A stretch of 64,000 nt of DNA from Saccharibacillus kuerlensis DSM 22868 (lineage in GTDB: Bacteria > Bacillota > Bacilli > Paenibacillales > Paenibacillaceae): assembly GCF_000378145.1 (NCBI RefSeq), contig NZ_KB899280.1:124001-188000 (forward strand), in the 5' to 3' direction. Position numbers and translations under genes: made by a program. This document shows, piece after piece, positions 24,184 through 33,903 of the stretch. Within the stretch, counting starts at the first letter, position 1, and every line of letters starts with the position of its first letter. The notes under the pieces are model-generated. The model searched no databases, was not told where the DNA came from, and saw only the letters and a program-made list of their open reading frames with translations.

Positions 24184-25782
24184 TCACGAAATATAGTCGT
24201 TCTGGAGAACATTCCCGCCGTCCTGAATAGTTTTTTCCGAATTCCCGCGATATTTTTTGCGATATTCTTCGGGAGTCATTCCTTTTACTTTTTTGAACAG
24301 TCTGAAAAAATATTTGGGATTTGGGAATCCTGTTGACTTTGCGATTTTGTAGATTTTGTCGTCACTCTGGACGAGCAGGCGCCCTGCGGCTTCAAGGCGG
24401 ATACCGTTTAAGTAGTCGATCAGATTCACACCGGTCTTTTCTTTGAACAGATGGCTCAAGTAACTGGGATTGATAAAAAATAGTTCGGAAATCCGCTCCA
24501 GCGTTATGGCGGAACGGTAGTTTTTGCTTAAATACGTTTTAACATTTTCAATCACATTGTTCGAAGAGTAATCCGTATTTTCGCGCATGAGATCCGAAGA
24601 GGAAGACAGTACGGTAAGAAAGTATTCTTGAATCTCCTCGTCGGAAAAAGAGGTGCGGAGCACGTTTTCCAGACTGGACGAAGAATCGCGGCTGTCCTCA
24701 AACGGATAATATATGCCGATCAACCGCTTAACTTCCCCGATAACATGCCGGCACTGGGCTTTGAATCCTGCCATACTGATTGAGGGCAGACTGCGAAGGT
24801 GCACAAAGAAAGCGAGTGTCAGCTCGATCGTTCTGGCAGTGTTGCCGGATTCGATAAAGAACAGCAGATCCGGAAGCTTGTCCCACATGGGGATGGAATC
24901 AGGCTGCCAAATGTTTCTGAAGCAGTGCAGAGCTTCATCATCCTGTAATTGTCGGCAGTCCAGCGCTCGGGAAGCTTCCGTTCCGGCTTCGCCAAGCAGG
25001 TTCAAATCGGTTTTTCTTGAACTCATACCCATATAAATCTGAACACCGCCGCTGCGCCGAAGCATCCGCATATAATCCGCTGCAAAGCTTTCTGCCGATA
25101 TCAAATCGTTTTCTTCGCCGAGAGGAAGCAGGATATACGCCAACGAGTGACTTTGCGGATGAAGCAGGCAGATAGAAGCGTCGTCTGACGGAAGTTCTGG
25201 TGGAGCCGGCAGGCCGGCAGAGCCGTAAAGCAGAAGAACGGCATACCCTGAAGACAGTATGCGAAAATCAGGAGAACGGAATGCCGAAGCCAAAGAAGAA
25301 CTTTCGATGCCCAATAAGATGTTCAAAGCAGACTGCTGATCGTTTTGCAGGCTAATTCGCTGTTTCTCCAGACGATCCGCCAGCGCATTATGTTTGGCCG
25401 ATTGTTCCAGATCGATAGCCAGAATGGCTTTCTCGGCAGCGACTCGGATTTCTTCGCGGCTGAATGGCTTTAGCAGATAGTGAACGACCTTTGCGGAAAT
25501 CGCTTCCTGCATATACTCAAAATCCGAATACCCGCTGACGACGATAATCTTTTTTTCCGGATAGTCGCGGTGCAGAATCCTGAGAAGTGACTTGCCGTCC
25601 ATGACCGGCATGCGCATATCCGTGAAAATCAACTGCGGATGGAGGCGTTCAATCAACTCCAGTGCGTCTTCGCCGTTATCCGCTTCGCCGGCAAAGACAA
25701 GTTCCGTCGCGGTGCTCTCTATTTTCTTGCGCAGACCTTGTCGGATCAAGGCTTCGTCGTCAACAATTATGTAACTATACAT
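24184..25782 (-). CDS. AraC-type response regulator (YesN-like)
   Basis: A 532-residue regulator. The receiver domain (1-120) has the acidic pair in IIVDDEALIRQG, phosphoacceptor D55 in LIFTDMRMPVMDG and the conserved lysine in YLLKPFSREEI. A long middle region follows. Two helix-turn-helix motifs lie at about 430-525 (ITLERISELFFINPSYLSHL and IYKIAKSTGFPNPKYFFRLF). The ATG at 25782 is chosen because the upstream in-frame ATG at 25797 overlaps its own ribosome site (GGAGGAAA). Its start overlaps the kinase stop by eight bases. Together they are a YesM/YesN-type pair that usually controls neighbouring sugar ABC transporters, here the divergent operon at 27751. Confidence 0.92.
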   Translation of the reverse strand: MYSYIIVDDEALIRQGLRKKIESTATELVFAGEADNGEDALELIERLHPQLIFTDMRMPVMDGKSLLRILHRDYPEKKIIVVSGYSDFEYMQEAISAKVVHYLLKPFSREEIRVAAEKAILAIDLEQSAKHNALADRLEKQRISLQNDQQSALNILLGIESSSLASAFRSPDFRILSSGYAVLLLYGSAGLPAPPELPSDDASICLLHPQSHSLAYILLPLGEENDLISAESFAADYMRMLRRSGGVQIYMGMSSRKTDLNLLGEAGTEASRALDCRQLQDDEALHCFRNIWQPDSIPMWDKLPDLLFFIESGNTARTIELTLAFFVHLRSLPSISMAGFKAQCRHVIGEVKRLIGIYYPFEDSRDSSSSLENVLRTSFSDEEIQEYFLTVLSSSSDLMRENTDYSSNNVIENVKTYLSKNYRSAITLERISELFFINPSYLSHLFKEKTGVNLIDYLNGIRLEAAGRLLVQSDDKIYKIAKSTGFPNPKYFFRLFKKVKGMTPEEYRKKYRGNSEKTIQDGGNVLQNDYIS

Positions 25783-27607
25783 GTTCGTTTCCTCCATTCT
25801 CGATCGGAAGTGTCAAACGTATGGATGTTCCTTCATTTTCCATACTGGATAAGGTTAGACCGAATGCTTCTCCATAGTACAAGGCGATTCGGGAGTGAAC
25901 GTTCTTGATTCCGATGCTCTGGCTCGTTCGCTGACCGATTCCCAAGAATTCCGGCGGCTGCTCCAACAGAGTCCGAATCTCCTGAAGCCGGGCTTCCGAC
26001 ATTCCTTTGCCGTTATCGCAGACTTCGAAATACAGAAGGTGCGTACTCCGGTCGATATATCCTCTGATTGTCACGCTCCCGCCGCCTTTTTTGCCTTCAA
26101 GGCCATGATATATGGCATTTTCGATCAACGGCTGCAGAATGAGCTTTAGAATCTTCATATCCATAACCTCCGGATCGATCTCCGTATGAAATCCAATCTT
26201 ATCCCCGTAACGAATCTGCTGAATCGCCATATAATCGGAAACATGCTTCAGTTCTTCTCGGGTGTATACCCGTTCGCTGTCGGTACGGATGCTGTATCTG
26301 AACATGTCGCCGAGCGCTTTGGTCATGACAGCAATACTTTCCACTTCTTCGATTTCCGCAATGCTGTTGATTGACTCCAGCGTGTTGAACAGGAAGTGAG
26401 AATTGATCTGCGCTTCAAGCGCCTTCATCTGGGCATCAAGCGTCAGAATGCGGTTCTGATAACGCTCTTTGACGAAGAGATCAATGTCTTTGAGCATCTT
26501 ATCGTATTCCGCATACAGCACCCCGATCTCGTCGCGTCTGCCGCTTGATATGCCAGTTGTGCCCAGTCGGCTTGGACTACTGCGCATGATGGTTACAAGG
26601 CGGCTGATCGGATTGGTAATCCAAGTCGAGAAAGCAATAGAGAGTAGAAGAAATATAAGAGCGCAGGTAAGTGAAATGTACCCGATCAACTTTTGCGAAA
26701 TGCCATATTGATCATACAAGCCCGACAAGGAGATAGAGGCTACAATTCGCCAATTATAGGAAGGAAGAGTCTGGGCGACGATAAGACTCTCGTCTATGAC
26801 GTTCATCGTCTCTGTCCGAAAATCCGAAGTCTCGCTGTCGGGAAGTTGTGCCAAAGTCGAAGCCAGAGTAGAGGGCAGATACTCGCCTTCCGTGTCTTCG
26901 GTATTGTCGTAAATAATTGCGTTCGTCTCATCGATCAGATACAGCCGGGTCATGGCCGGAATAATTTCCGGTTTCAGCTCGTTGAAAATCTCCGTACTGC
27001 AGTCGATCATGAATACACCGAGAAATTGCTGGGTGTTGAGATCGTAAAGTGCTCGGGAAAATGAAATCGAAGGCTTGGCATTAATAATAAACGGTTTGAC
27101 GCCAGGGCTTCCAACGACCATTTGACCTCGGTTTTCCAGCGTCTTCTTATACCAGTCGTCATGAATGGGTACATAGCCGTATTTGAGATCCGACGTGCCT
27201 CCGTAACTGATCGAATTGCCATCGGGAGCAAAAATGTAAATGCCGTTTACGTAATCGTAACTGAGCAAAATGTTTTCAAAAATCAATTTGAGCTTGCTGC
27301 GGATCAGGAAACGTTCGTAGGGATCGTCTGTCGATGATAATCGCTTCAGTTCGTCGCTCACTGTACTGTAAGCGGTAGCACTGGATGACTGCTGCTGGAT
27401 TGTAAGGGAGATTCGATCAATATTCGCAAGAACTTCATCGATGCGTTCGGCCGCGTTGCCGATCGTTGTTGAAGCGACGAGTGAAGTTTGTCGGTTGACG
27501 AGCTGCGTATAACTTCGATAGGAATAGAAGGTAACGATGATAATAGGGACAATAGAGAGTGTTACCATTACCAGGAATAATTTATTTCGAAGTCTGAAAA
27601 ACCCCAT
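25775..27607 (-). CDS. sensor histidine kinase (YesM-like)
   Basis: A 610-residue membrane kinase. A first membrane helix (about 12-33), a large extracellular Cache-type domain (about 35-290), a second helix (about 293-315) and a HAMP domain (WITNPISRLVTIMRSSPSR) are followed by the His_kinase domain with the phosphorylated histidine in NSHFLFNTLESINS and a C-terminal ATPase domain (LIENAIYHGLEGKKGGG, DNGKGMS, GIGLK-like GIKNVHSRI). GGAGGGG precedes the ATG. The extracellular domain probably senses a sugar or a binding protein carrying it. Confidence 0.92.
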   Translation of the reverse strand: MGFFRLRNKLFLVMVTLSIVPIIIVTFYSYRSYTQLVNRQTSLVASTTIGNAAERIDEVLANIDRISLTIQQQSSSATAYSTVSDELKRLSSTDDPYERFLIRSKLKLIFENILLSYDYVNGIYIFAPDGNSISYGGTSDLKYGYVPIHDDWYKKTLENRGQMVVGSPGVKPFIINAKPSISFSRALYDLNTQQFLGVFMIDCSTEIFNELKPEIIPAMTRLYLIDETNAIIYDNTEDTEGEYLPSTLASTLAQLPDSETSDFRTETMNVIDESLIVAQTLPSYNWRIVASISLSGLYDQYGISQKLIGYISLTCALIFLLLSIAFSTWITNPISRLVTIMRSSPSRLGTTGISSGRRDEIGVLYAEYDKMLKDIDLFVKERYQNRILTLDAQMKALEAQINSHFLFNTLESINSIAEIEEVESIAVMTKALGDMFRYSIRTDSERVYTREELKHVSDYMAIQQIRYGDKIGFHTEIDPEVMDMKILKLILQPLIENAIYHGLEGKKGGGSVTIRGYIDRSTHLLYFEVCDNGKGMSEARLQEIRTLLEQPPEFLGIGQRTSQSIGIKNVHSRIALYYGEAFGLTLSSMENEGTSIRLTLPIENGGNEHV

Positions 27608-27618
27608 ACCACCCCTCC

Positions 27619-27632
27619 TTGTAAGCGCATTC
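27619..27632. promoter_or_regulatory. possible weak cre site (catabolite control)
   Basis: TGTAAGCGCATTCT matches the CcpA consensus TGWAANCGNTNWCA at 12 of 14 positions. It lies just upstream of the kinase start and in the divergent spacer with the transporter operon. Confidence 0.35.
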
Positions 27633-27750
27633 TAAAAATAGTATACCGAAAATACCAAACTTATTATACCTTCGAGTTCATTAAGATAGAAGCAGGAACA
27701 AACAAGAAATATGTGGGGTTCAAAGAAAAAAGAACGGGAGGCTTAATCAA

Positions 27751-29085
27751 ATGAGAAAAGGAACCAAAAGACTGACAGGTCTCATGATGGCGGGAATGAT
27801 GCTTCTGCTGAGCGCTTGCGGCGGAGGCGGAGGAGAGTCGGCAACTTCTGCTGCAGGCGGAGAAGGAGGCGGCGCGTCTGCTGAGCCGATAACGCTGACC
27901 ATGATGGTATCCGGAACGAAAGCGCCGGACGGTCAAGACTTTGTAATCGATATCCTGCCCAAGCTGGTCAAAGAAAAATTCCCGAACGTAACACTTGAGA
28001 CGTCCAAGCTTCCGGATGAGCAGTACATGACATCGATTCGAACCAAGTTGGCTTCAGGACAAGGGCCGGACTTCTTCTGGGTATTCCCGAGAAACGCCTC
28101 GCTCGGTGTGCTGGATATGGCCAAAGCCGGTTATGCGGCGGACCTGTCCGATCTGGAATTTTGGGACAAAATCAGCGAAGGCGCCAAAGAAGACATGTCG
28201 TACGAGGGCAAACCTTACGGGGTAGCGGGCGGACTTGATTATCTGGGCGTCTACTACAACAAAGCGTTATTTGAACAAGCAGGGATTACGGAACTGCCGA
28301 AGGACTGGCCGGCTTTCCTTGAAGCTTCCCAAAAGCTGAAAGACGCCGGCATTACACCCATTACGTTGGCCGACAAAGATCCTTGGTTTATCCAGTTCGG
28401 CATGTATCAGGTCGCAGCAAATATGGTCTATCCGGATGAAATGGACTTTGATACCAAGCTGCAGGCCGGAGAAAAATCGCTGAGCGATCCGAAATGGATA
28501 GCGACAATTGAGCGTTTTAAGGAACTGTATGATAACGGCTATGTCGTGAAAAACTCGTTAGGTCTGGGCAGTGCGCAGGCGGCTCAAATGTTCGTTGACG
28601 GTCAGGCAGCCATGATCTTCGACGGTACATGGGATTACGCGACGCTGACCGGCAAAGGTGCTTCCGAATTTGAACGCGGATTCTTCGCCCTGCCGGCTAA
28701 CGATCCGGGTAAGCCGACGTATATCTCTGCGGCAACGGCTGCCGGATTTGCCTTAAATGCCAAATCGGAAAATCTGGATACGGCTAAAGAAGTAATGAAT
28801 TATATGTTTGATGGAGAATCCGAGTTGTTCAAAGCCTGGGTCGACTCCAACAATTCGATCAGTGTGTACGAAGGCGTTCCGCTTAATAACGAGCTGTTCA
28901 AAGAAGTAAACGATTCATACCTGAAAGACAAAAATTCGGTCTACTTCCCGAACCAAATGTGGCCAACAGGTGTAGCCGAAGAGATGGAAGCGAAATTTGC
29001 CGGCATTATTGGCGGACAGGGTATAACGCCTGAACAGGTTGCCGAAGCTATGGACAAAAAATTCAAAGAACTGTGGAAACCGTAA
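27751..29085 (+). CDS. sugar ABC transporter substrate-binding lipoprotein (CUT1)
   Basis: A 444-residue extracellular solute-binding protein, family 1. The signal peptide ends with lipobox LLSACGG, followed by a glycine- and alanine-rich linker. Recognisable features are YYNKALFEQAGI, the conserved FVDGQAAMIFDGTWD and a long C-terminal helical part. GGGAGG precedes the ATG. It feeds the two permeases that follow, separated by a 78-bp spacer with a hairpin. No ATPase gene is nearby, so a shared MsmX-type ATPase elsewhere is likely, as for YesOPQ in B. subtilis. The ligand is probably an oligosaccharide, perhaps from rhamnogalacturonan; that is inference. Confidence 0.92.
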   Translation: MRKGTKRLTGLMMAGMMLLLSACGGGGGESATSAAGGEGGGASAEPITLTMMVSGTKAPDGQDFVIDILPKLVKEKFPNVTLETSKLPDEQYMTSIRTKLASGQGPDFFWVFPRNASLGVLDMAKAGYAADLSDLEFWDKISEGAKEDMSYEGKPYGVAGGLDYLGVYYNKALFEQAGITELPKDWPAFLEASQKLKDAGITPITLADKDPWFIQFGMYQVAANMVYPDEMDFDTKLQAGEKSLSDPKWIATIERFKELYDNGYVVKNSLGLGSAQAAQMFVDGQAAMIFDGTWDYATLTGKGASEFERGFFALPANDPGKPTYISAATAAGFALNAKSENLDTAKEVMNYMFDGESELFKAWVDSNNSISVYEGVPLNNELFKEVNDSYLKDKNSVYFPNQMWPTGVAEEMEAKFAGIIGGQGITPEQVAEAMDKKFKELWKP

Positions 29086-29110
29086 CAAAAAAAGAGAACA
29101 CCTAATGAAA

Positions 29111-29134
29111 GCGGCCGGCCCCAAGGGTCGGTCG
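29111..29134 (+). terminator. intra-operon hairpin between binding protein and permease
   Basis: GCGGCCGGCCC and GGGTCGGTCGG flank a three-base loop, without a T run. Such hairpins often stabilise or partly terminate the transcript so that the binding protein is made in excess. Confidence 0.5.
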
Positions 29135-29163
29135 GTTCATTGGATGGAGATGGAGGTTGAGCC

Positions 29164-30045
29164 ATGAATTCGACTGTAATGAAAAAAACGATGTATTTCT
29201 TCGCACTTCCTGCGCTGCTATTTTACTGCGTATTCTGGATTTTCCCAATCTTCAAGCTGTTTCAATACAGCATTACCGATTATAACGGCTATGCCCAAAG
29301 CTTCAATTACGTCGGACTGTCCAATTACAAAGAACTGTTCTCCGGCAGTACGCTGGGCAATTCGATCGGCAACACTTTGATGTATACGCTGGTCAGTGTA
29401 GTCGTAGGCAATCTGATCGGACTCGGGCTTGCGCTGCTGCTTAATCAGAATATTCGCGGTAAAGGATTTTACCGTTCGATCTCTTATATCCCAACACTGT
29501 TCAGTGCAATCGTAGTCGGCTTTATCTGGAGTTACGTCTATATGCCGGACAGCGGCATGATCGCATCGCTGCTGCGTATGGTAGGCATTCCGATCGACAA
29601 TTTAAACTTCTTGGGCAGCTACTCGAGCGCTCTGTACTCTATCATTTTCGTCGAAATTTGGAAAAACATCGGCATTACGATGATCATTTTCCTTGCCGGT
29701 CTTCAGACTATACCGAACGATCTGCTGGAAGCGGGAAGAATCGACGGTGCCGGCAAATGGAAGTTGTTCCGTAACGTTACGCTTCCTCTGCTCGCGACTT
29801 CGGTTACGATCAATATTACGCTCAGCATTATCAACGGTTTGAAGGCTTTCGACTTCCCGTTCATCATGACTAACGGAGGACCGGGCGATTCGACCAATAC
29901 ACTCGTATATTCGATTTATAAAATGGCCTTTACGGAGCAGTTGTTTGGCAAGGCATCTGCCCTCGGTGTCATCTCGTTCTTCATCATCATTGTTATCACA
30001 ATTATCGCTGTACTGACCATGAACAAAAAGGAGGTATCGGCATGA
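29164..30045 (+). CDS. sugar ABC transporter permease (MalF/LacF-like)
   Basis: A 293-residue permease with six membrane helices. The EAA loop is visible as LLEAGRIDGAGKWKLFRNVT, which contacts the ATPase. The C-terminal FPFIMTNGGPGDSTNTLVYS is typical of CUT1 MalF-type subunits. GGAGGTTGAG precedes the ATG. Its stop overlaps the start of the second permease by four bases (ATGA). Confidence 0.93.
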   Translation: MNSTVMKKTMYFFALPALLFYCVFWIFPIFKLFQYSITDYNGYAQSFNYVGLSNYKELFSGSTLGNSIGNTLMYTLVSVVVGNLIGLGLALLLNQNIRGKGFYRSISYIPTLFSAIVVGFIWSYVYMPDSGMIASLLRMVGIPIDNLNFLGSYSSALYSIIFVEIWKNIGITMIIFLAGLQTIPNDLLEAGRIDGAGKWKLFRNVTLPLLATSVTINITLSIINGLKAFDFPFIMTNGGPGDSTNTLVYSIYKMAFTEQLFGKASALGVISFFIIIVITIIAVLTMNKKEVSA

Positions 30046-30944
30046 GCAAACAGGCGGCTTTTTCCAAATCGGCAGCTCCAACTCCTGCAGGACGAGCGGA
30101 AACCCGGACAGGCGGTCTTAAGCTGCTGCGCAAAGCGCTGATGCAGCTGTTGGTTGCCGGCGTCATGATCCTGAATCTGATTCCGCTTGTGATCGTATTG
30201 TCGGCCTCGCTTCGTTCACCGGCCAACAACGGCAATCCGCTGAATCTGTTCAGTGAAATCTCGCTCGCCAGCTATCAATCCGCTTTCGAACGGATGCACT
30301 TTGGTTCGGCATTATGGAACAGCATTGTTCTAACTGGAGTCTCTGTCGTTGTCGTCGTTATTATTGCTGCAATGGCTTCCTATCCGATCGCGAGAATCCA
30401 AAGCCGCTGGAGTTCGTTTCTGTATTTATTCTTCCTGGCAGGGCTGGTTATCCCCGGTCAGATGGTGTTGATTCCGATCGTGCAGATGATTAACGGTCTG
30501 AATATTCCGAATACGCAGTACACGCCGATTCTGATGTTCATTACCTGCAGTCTGCCGTTCTCGACATTCCTGTATACCGGTTTTATCCGCAGCGGCGTAC
30601 CGATCGAAGTGGAGGAGGCGGCGCATATCGACGGGGCAAGTCTGATGCGCCGGTTCTGGAGCGTCGTATTCCCGCTCATTCTGCCGGTAACCGTATCGGT
30701 TATTATTACGCAGGGCGTCTGGATCTGGAACGATTATTTCTTCAACATGACGTTCATCTCGCGTGCTTCCCAGTCACCTCTACCGCTCGCCATGCTCGGC
30801 TTTATGGGGGATCAGCAGAACCCGACCCAATGGAACGTGCTGTTCGCGGCCTGCGTGCTCTGTGCGCTTCCGCTGCTGGTGGCGTTCTCGTTCCTGCAGA
30901 AATACTTTATGGGCGGGATGACAGTGGGTGCTGTGAAAGGCTGA
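30042..30944 (+). CDS. sugar ABC transporter permease (MalG-like)
   Basis: A 300-residue permease, partner of the preceding one. It has an N-terminal hydrophilic tail, six helices and the EAA loop EVEEAAHIDGASLMRRFWSV. The C-terminal end QKYFMGGMTVGAVKG is the hallmark of MalG-type subunits. Translation is coupled through ATGA. An extra arginine-rich N-terminal segment (about 30 residues) precedes the first helix. Confidence 0.93.
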   Translation: MSKQAAFSKSAAPTPAGRAETRTGGLKLLRKALMQLLVAGVMILNLIPLVIVLSASLRSPANNGNPLNLFSEISLASYQSAFERMHFGSALWNSIVLTGVSVVVVVIIAAMASYPIARIQSRWSSFLYLFFLAGLVIPGQMVLIPIVQMINGLNIPNTQYTPILMFITCSLPFSTFLYTGFIRSGVPIEVEEAAHIDGASLMRRFWSVVFPLILPVTVSVIITQGVWIWNDYFFNMTFISRASQSPLPLAMLGFMGDQQNPTQWNVLFAACVLCALPLLVAFSFLQKYFMGGMTVGAVKG

Positions 30945-31001
30945 TGAGGAATAATATCCACACATGCGTGCTAAGCGTATGGACGAAAAGGGGTAGGAAG
31001 C

Positions 31002-32570
31002 TTGAATATTCAGCGTAGTGAAGAACAAGTGATCCAAGTGAACGAATCGTTTGCCCGTAAAGCAGAGACGTTGATGCCGGAACTGTTTTACCAGGATATT
31101 GAGCCGTATCGAATCGTGGAAGCGGTCGAAGATCCGTCTGCTATTCATGGATGGAGCATGAAAGACGCCGGTTCTGCGGAAGAATTAAGCGGAATCGTAC
31201 TCGGTAAAGGAGACAGCGTTATTCTGGATTTCGGCGATCACCGGGTCGGTACAATTCGATTCGACGTGTCGCCTGTAGGCAGTCCGCCCGATGCTCCTCT
31301 GTATATGAAAGTGATTTTTGCGGAGATGCCGGTAGAAACCGCTGTTCCGTTCTCGGAATACGAAGGATGGATCAGCCGGTCCTGGCTTCAAGAGGAGCAT
31401 CTGCATGTCGACATCCTTCCAGCATCAGTGGAGATGGAACGCCGCTACAGCTTCCGTTATGTAAAACTGGAAGTACTCGACACGTCGGTCAAATACAAGG
31501 TCAGCTTCACCAAAGCGATAGTGCGAACCGTGACGTCTGCCGATACTTCGGCGGCCAAGCCGCTGCAGCACTCCGATCCCGAACTCGTGGCACTTGACCG
31601 GGTAGCGATGAAGACACTGGAAGACTGTATGCAGGAAGTATTCGAAGACGGACCCAAACGGGATCGTCGGCTTTGGCTGGGCGATCTACGTCTGCAGGCA
31701 CTGACTAACTATTACAGCTTCGGCAGCAACGATTTGGTCAAGCGATGTCTATATTTGTTCGCAGCCTATCCGAATGACAAGGGAATGGTAAGCGCCAACC
31801 TGTTCATCAAGCCAAAAGTAATTCCTGATGATACGTATTTGTTCGATTACTCGCTCTTTTTCCTGTCAACGCTGCACGATTACTATGAAGCGACCGGAGA
31901 CCGGAATACGCTGAAAGAGCTGTGGCCGACGGCTTACCGCCAAGTTGAACTTGCGCTGGAGTCGGTGGACGAACGAGGAGTCGTGCAGGATCTTAATTCG
32001 TGGTGGTCTTTCATTGATTGGCATTCCGAATTGAACAAGCAGGCACCGAGCCAAGGCATTCTGATTTATGCGTTGAAGCAGGCGGAACGATTGGCATCTG
32101 AACTTGAAACGGGGCAGAGCCAGGAGCTGGCAGAACGCATTCACCAATTGGAAGAAGCGGCGATTGAGCAGTTATGGGATGAGAAGCAGCAATATTTCGT
32201 CAGCGGGGAGCAGCGGCAAGTCTCGTGGGCGTCACAAGTATGGATGGTGCTTGCCGGAGTGCTTGAACCAGAGCGGAGCAGCGAGCTGCTAAACCGGATG
32301 CTGGATGAAAAGCCAGGTATTCTGCCAAATACGCCGTACATGATGCATCATCTAATTGAAGCACTGATTTTGGCGGGAAATACAGAGCGGGCAGTTCTGG
32401 AAATGAAACGGTACTGGGGCGGCATGTTAGGGCATGGGGCAGATACGTTCTGGGAGCTGTATAATCCCGAGGATTTGTCATTTTCCCCATACGGAAGCCA
32501 TCTGATCAACAGTTACTGCCATGCTTGGAGCTGTACACCTACTTATTTGATTCGGAAGTACGGATTGTAG
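31002..32570 (+). CDS. GH78-like six-hairpin glycosidase (alpha-L-rhamnosidase family)
   Basis: A 522-residue protein. An N-terminal beta-sandwich (about 1-185) is followed by an (alpha/alpha)6 barrel. The catalytic-region signature is EDGPKRDRRLWLGDLRLQAL, close to the EDCPKRDRRGWTGD of GH78 rhamnosidases, with the final WELYNPEDLSFSPYGSHLIN and CHAWSCTPTYL. It is shorter than most GH78 enzymes (about 900 residues) and lacks their extra sandwich domains. No signal peptide is visible, so it probably acts on imported oligosaccharides. The TTG start follows GGGGTAGGAAG. It is the last gene of the transporter operon. Confidence 0.85.
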   Translation: MNIQRSEEQVIQVNESFARKAETLMPELFYQDIEPYRIVEAVEDPSAIHGWSMKDAGSAEELSGIVLGKGDSVILDFGDHRVGTIRFDVSPVGSPPDAPLYMKVIFAEMPVETAVPFSEYEGWISRSWLQEEHLHVDILPASVEMERRYSFRYVKLEVLDTSVKYKVSFTKAIVRTVTSADTSAAKPLQHSDPELVALDRVAMKTLEDCMQEVFEDGPKRDRRLWLGDLRLQALTNYYSFGSNDLVKRCLYLFAAYPNDKGMVSANLFIKPKVIPDDTYLFDYSLFFLSTLHDYYEATGDRNTLKELWPTAYRQVELALESVDERGVVQDLNSWWSFIDWHSELNKQAPSQGILIYALKQAERLASELETGQSQELAERIHQLEEAAIEQLWDEKQQYFVSGEQRQVSWASQVWMVLAGVLEPERSSELLNRMLDEKPGILPNTPYMMHHLIEALILAGNTERAVLEMKRYWGGMLGHGADTFWELYNPEDLSFSPYGSHLINSYCHAWSCTPTYLIRKYGL

Positions 32571-32626
32571 AACCTTTCGAGCAATTCGAATAGAGGTAGG
32601 AGCCTAAGCAAAGGAAGCAGCATACC

Positions 32627-32662
32627 AAAAAGGCACGGCGAAATCATTCGCCATGCCTTTTT
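32627..32662. terminator. bidirectional terminator after the sugar operon
   Basis: AAAAAGGCACGGCGAA, loop atca, TTCGCCATGCCTTTTT. Confidence 0.9.
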
Positions 32663-32666
32663 ACAT

Positions 32667-33128
32667 TTACTTGCTGGCGTTCAGATCGATTTTGATCTCC
32701 AGATCGTCCAAATACTGTTTTTGATCTTCAGACAAACCGTTCTCCCGAATATAAGGCTTTATCACGATACCCGACTGCACTGCCGAATTAACAAGAGTAC
32801 CTTGATGGCGTTCGCCTGCCGTACGCAGTCCCGCATCGCCCTCGATTTTGCTGAACAGACTGCCGATCACCGGGATTTCGCGGATGGTATCGGCCATCGC
32901 AGGCGGGACGAATCCCGAAGCAAACAGGCTGGTGGAAAAAACGACAGCGGAAGCGGCGGCGATAGCGGTGCGGCGCAGAAGAGGGAGGTGTCGACGTTCT
33001 TTTGATATTCCTTTGGTTTGCTCTTGGTGAACTGCTTGCCCAGGCGAATCCGGCAGAGAAGCGTAAACCGCATCCAGATGGGTCTTCACTGCACTCTCCG
33101 TCTCTTGCCCGCAGGGCCAGCTCTTCAT
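32667..33128 (-). CDS. short membrane protein resembling a truncated anti-sigma-like (DUF4179) protein
   Basis: A 153-residue frame with a cytoplasmic N-terminus, one membrane helix (TAIAAASAVVFSTSLFASGF, about 53-72) and an outer segment. The motif IREIPVIGSLFSKIEGDAGL just after the helix is typical of DUF4179/anti-sigma proteins. The usual beta-rich domain after it is missing: the chain ends after IDLNASK. No sigma-factor gene is adjacent, and the ribosome site before the ATG is poor. It could be a shortened but functional regulator or a degraded one. Confidence 0.5.
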   Translation of the reverse strand: MKSWPCGQETESAVKTHLDAVYASLPDSPGQAVHQEQTKGISKERRHLPLLRRTAIAAASAVVFSTSLFASGFVPPAMADTIREIPVIGSLFSKIEGDAGLRTAGERHQGTLVNSAVQSGIVIKPYIRENGLSEDQKQYLDDLEIKIDLNASK

Positions 33129-33903
33129 GTTCCAAAACGCATCGTTCCTTTCTTTTTATAAGATGAACATTAGACAGGCTTGTGCACCGTTCGGTTACAT
33201 CGAATACGAAATGGACGTGGAAAAAGTACAAAACCCGGCGAAGGGAAGGATTAAATAAATTCATTATATGAAAAATTCATAATAGAAAACAAAAAAAAGC
33301 AGAAAAACAGAAACAAAAAAATAGAGACGAGAAAGAGAAGATATCATTCCAAAATCCATTAAATGAAAGCTAGTAAGCCAATGAGCTAATAAAAGTATGC
33401 TAAAAGTAAATAGGTAGAGTTTAATGAAGTGAGGTACATAAGGAATCAGAGGTGAAGGCCAGAGAACAAAGATAAAAATAAAAGACAAATTTTCAATTGC
33501 AGTAGGCCAAAATCAAAAAAATTAATGTAATGAAAAATTCATAATAATAAAACAAAAAATCAAAATCAGAAAAAATTAAAAGAAAAACTGCTGAAAAGCT
33601 TTATTATACAGCCTTAATCCAAAAATTCTTTGATCAAACCCCAAAAGTTATCAACGAGCACCTACACAATAATCAGACAACCAATCGGCACTTCGAGTTC
33701 TAGTATCCGTACAACAATTGCTTTTTGTCGATTAAACTCGATCAAATGCGGTTGATTAACATCACATGGTTTCATTGTAAAACGTTCTAGTTTGATTCTT
33801 CGATTGGCGTTCAATAAAGAAAACAACTTTTCGAACGTCAAGCAAGAGTCTCACTCTGACAGTTCTTGCAGTCATCTTTGAAAAAACAACAAAGGAGAGA
33901 ACC
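33129..33903. other. AT-rich intergenic region with direct repeats, no gene seen
   Basis: About 775 bp without a convincing gene. The stretch 33250-33640 is strongly AT-rich compared with its neighbours. A minus-strand frame (33264-33488) would give a very hydrophobic peptide but has no ribosome site and is probably an artefact of base composition. The sequence contains a repeated 17-mer (see repeat entry). Confidence 0.6.
33268..33546. repeat. direct repeat pair of 17 bp, 262 bp apart, each holding an inverted repeat
   Basis: ATGAAAAATTCATAATA occurs identically at 33268-33284 and 33530-33546. The similarity extends to about 40 bp with small differences. Each copy contains the palindrome ATGAA-aaa-TTCAT; the first copy is also preceded by TTCAT-tat, making a run of alternating arms. 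Confidence 0.7.

Noticed and set aside
33264-33488. Hydrophobic 74-residue minus-strand frame
   Set aside because: No ribosome site, TTG start, and composition explained by the AT-rich tract.
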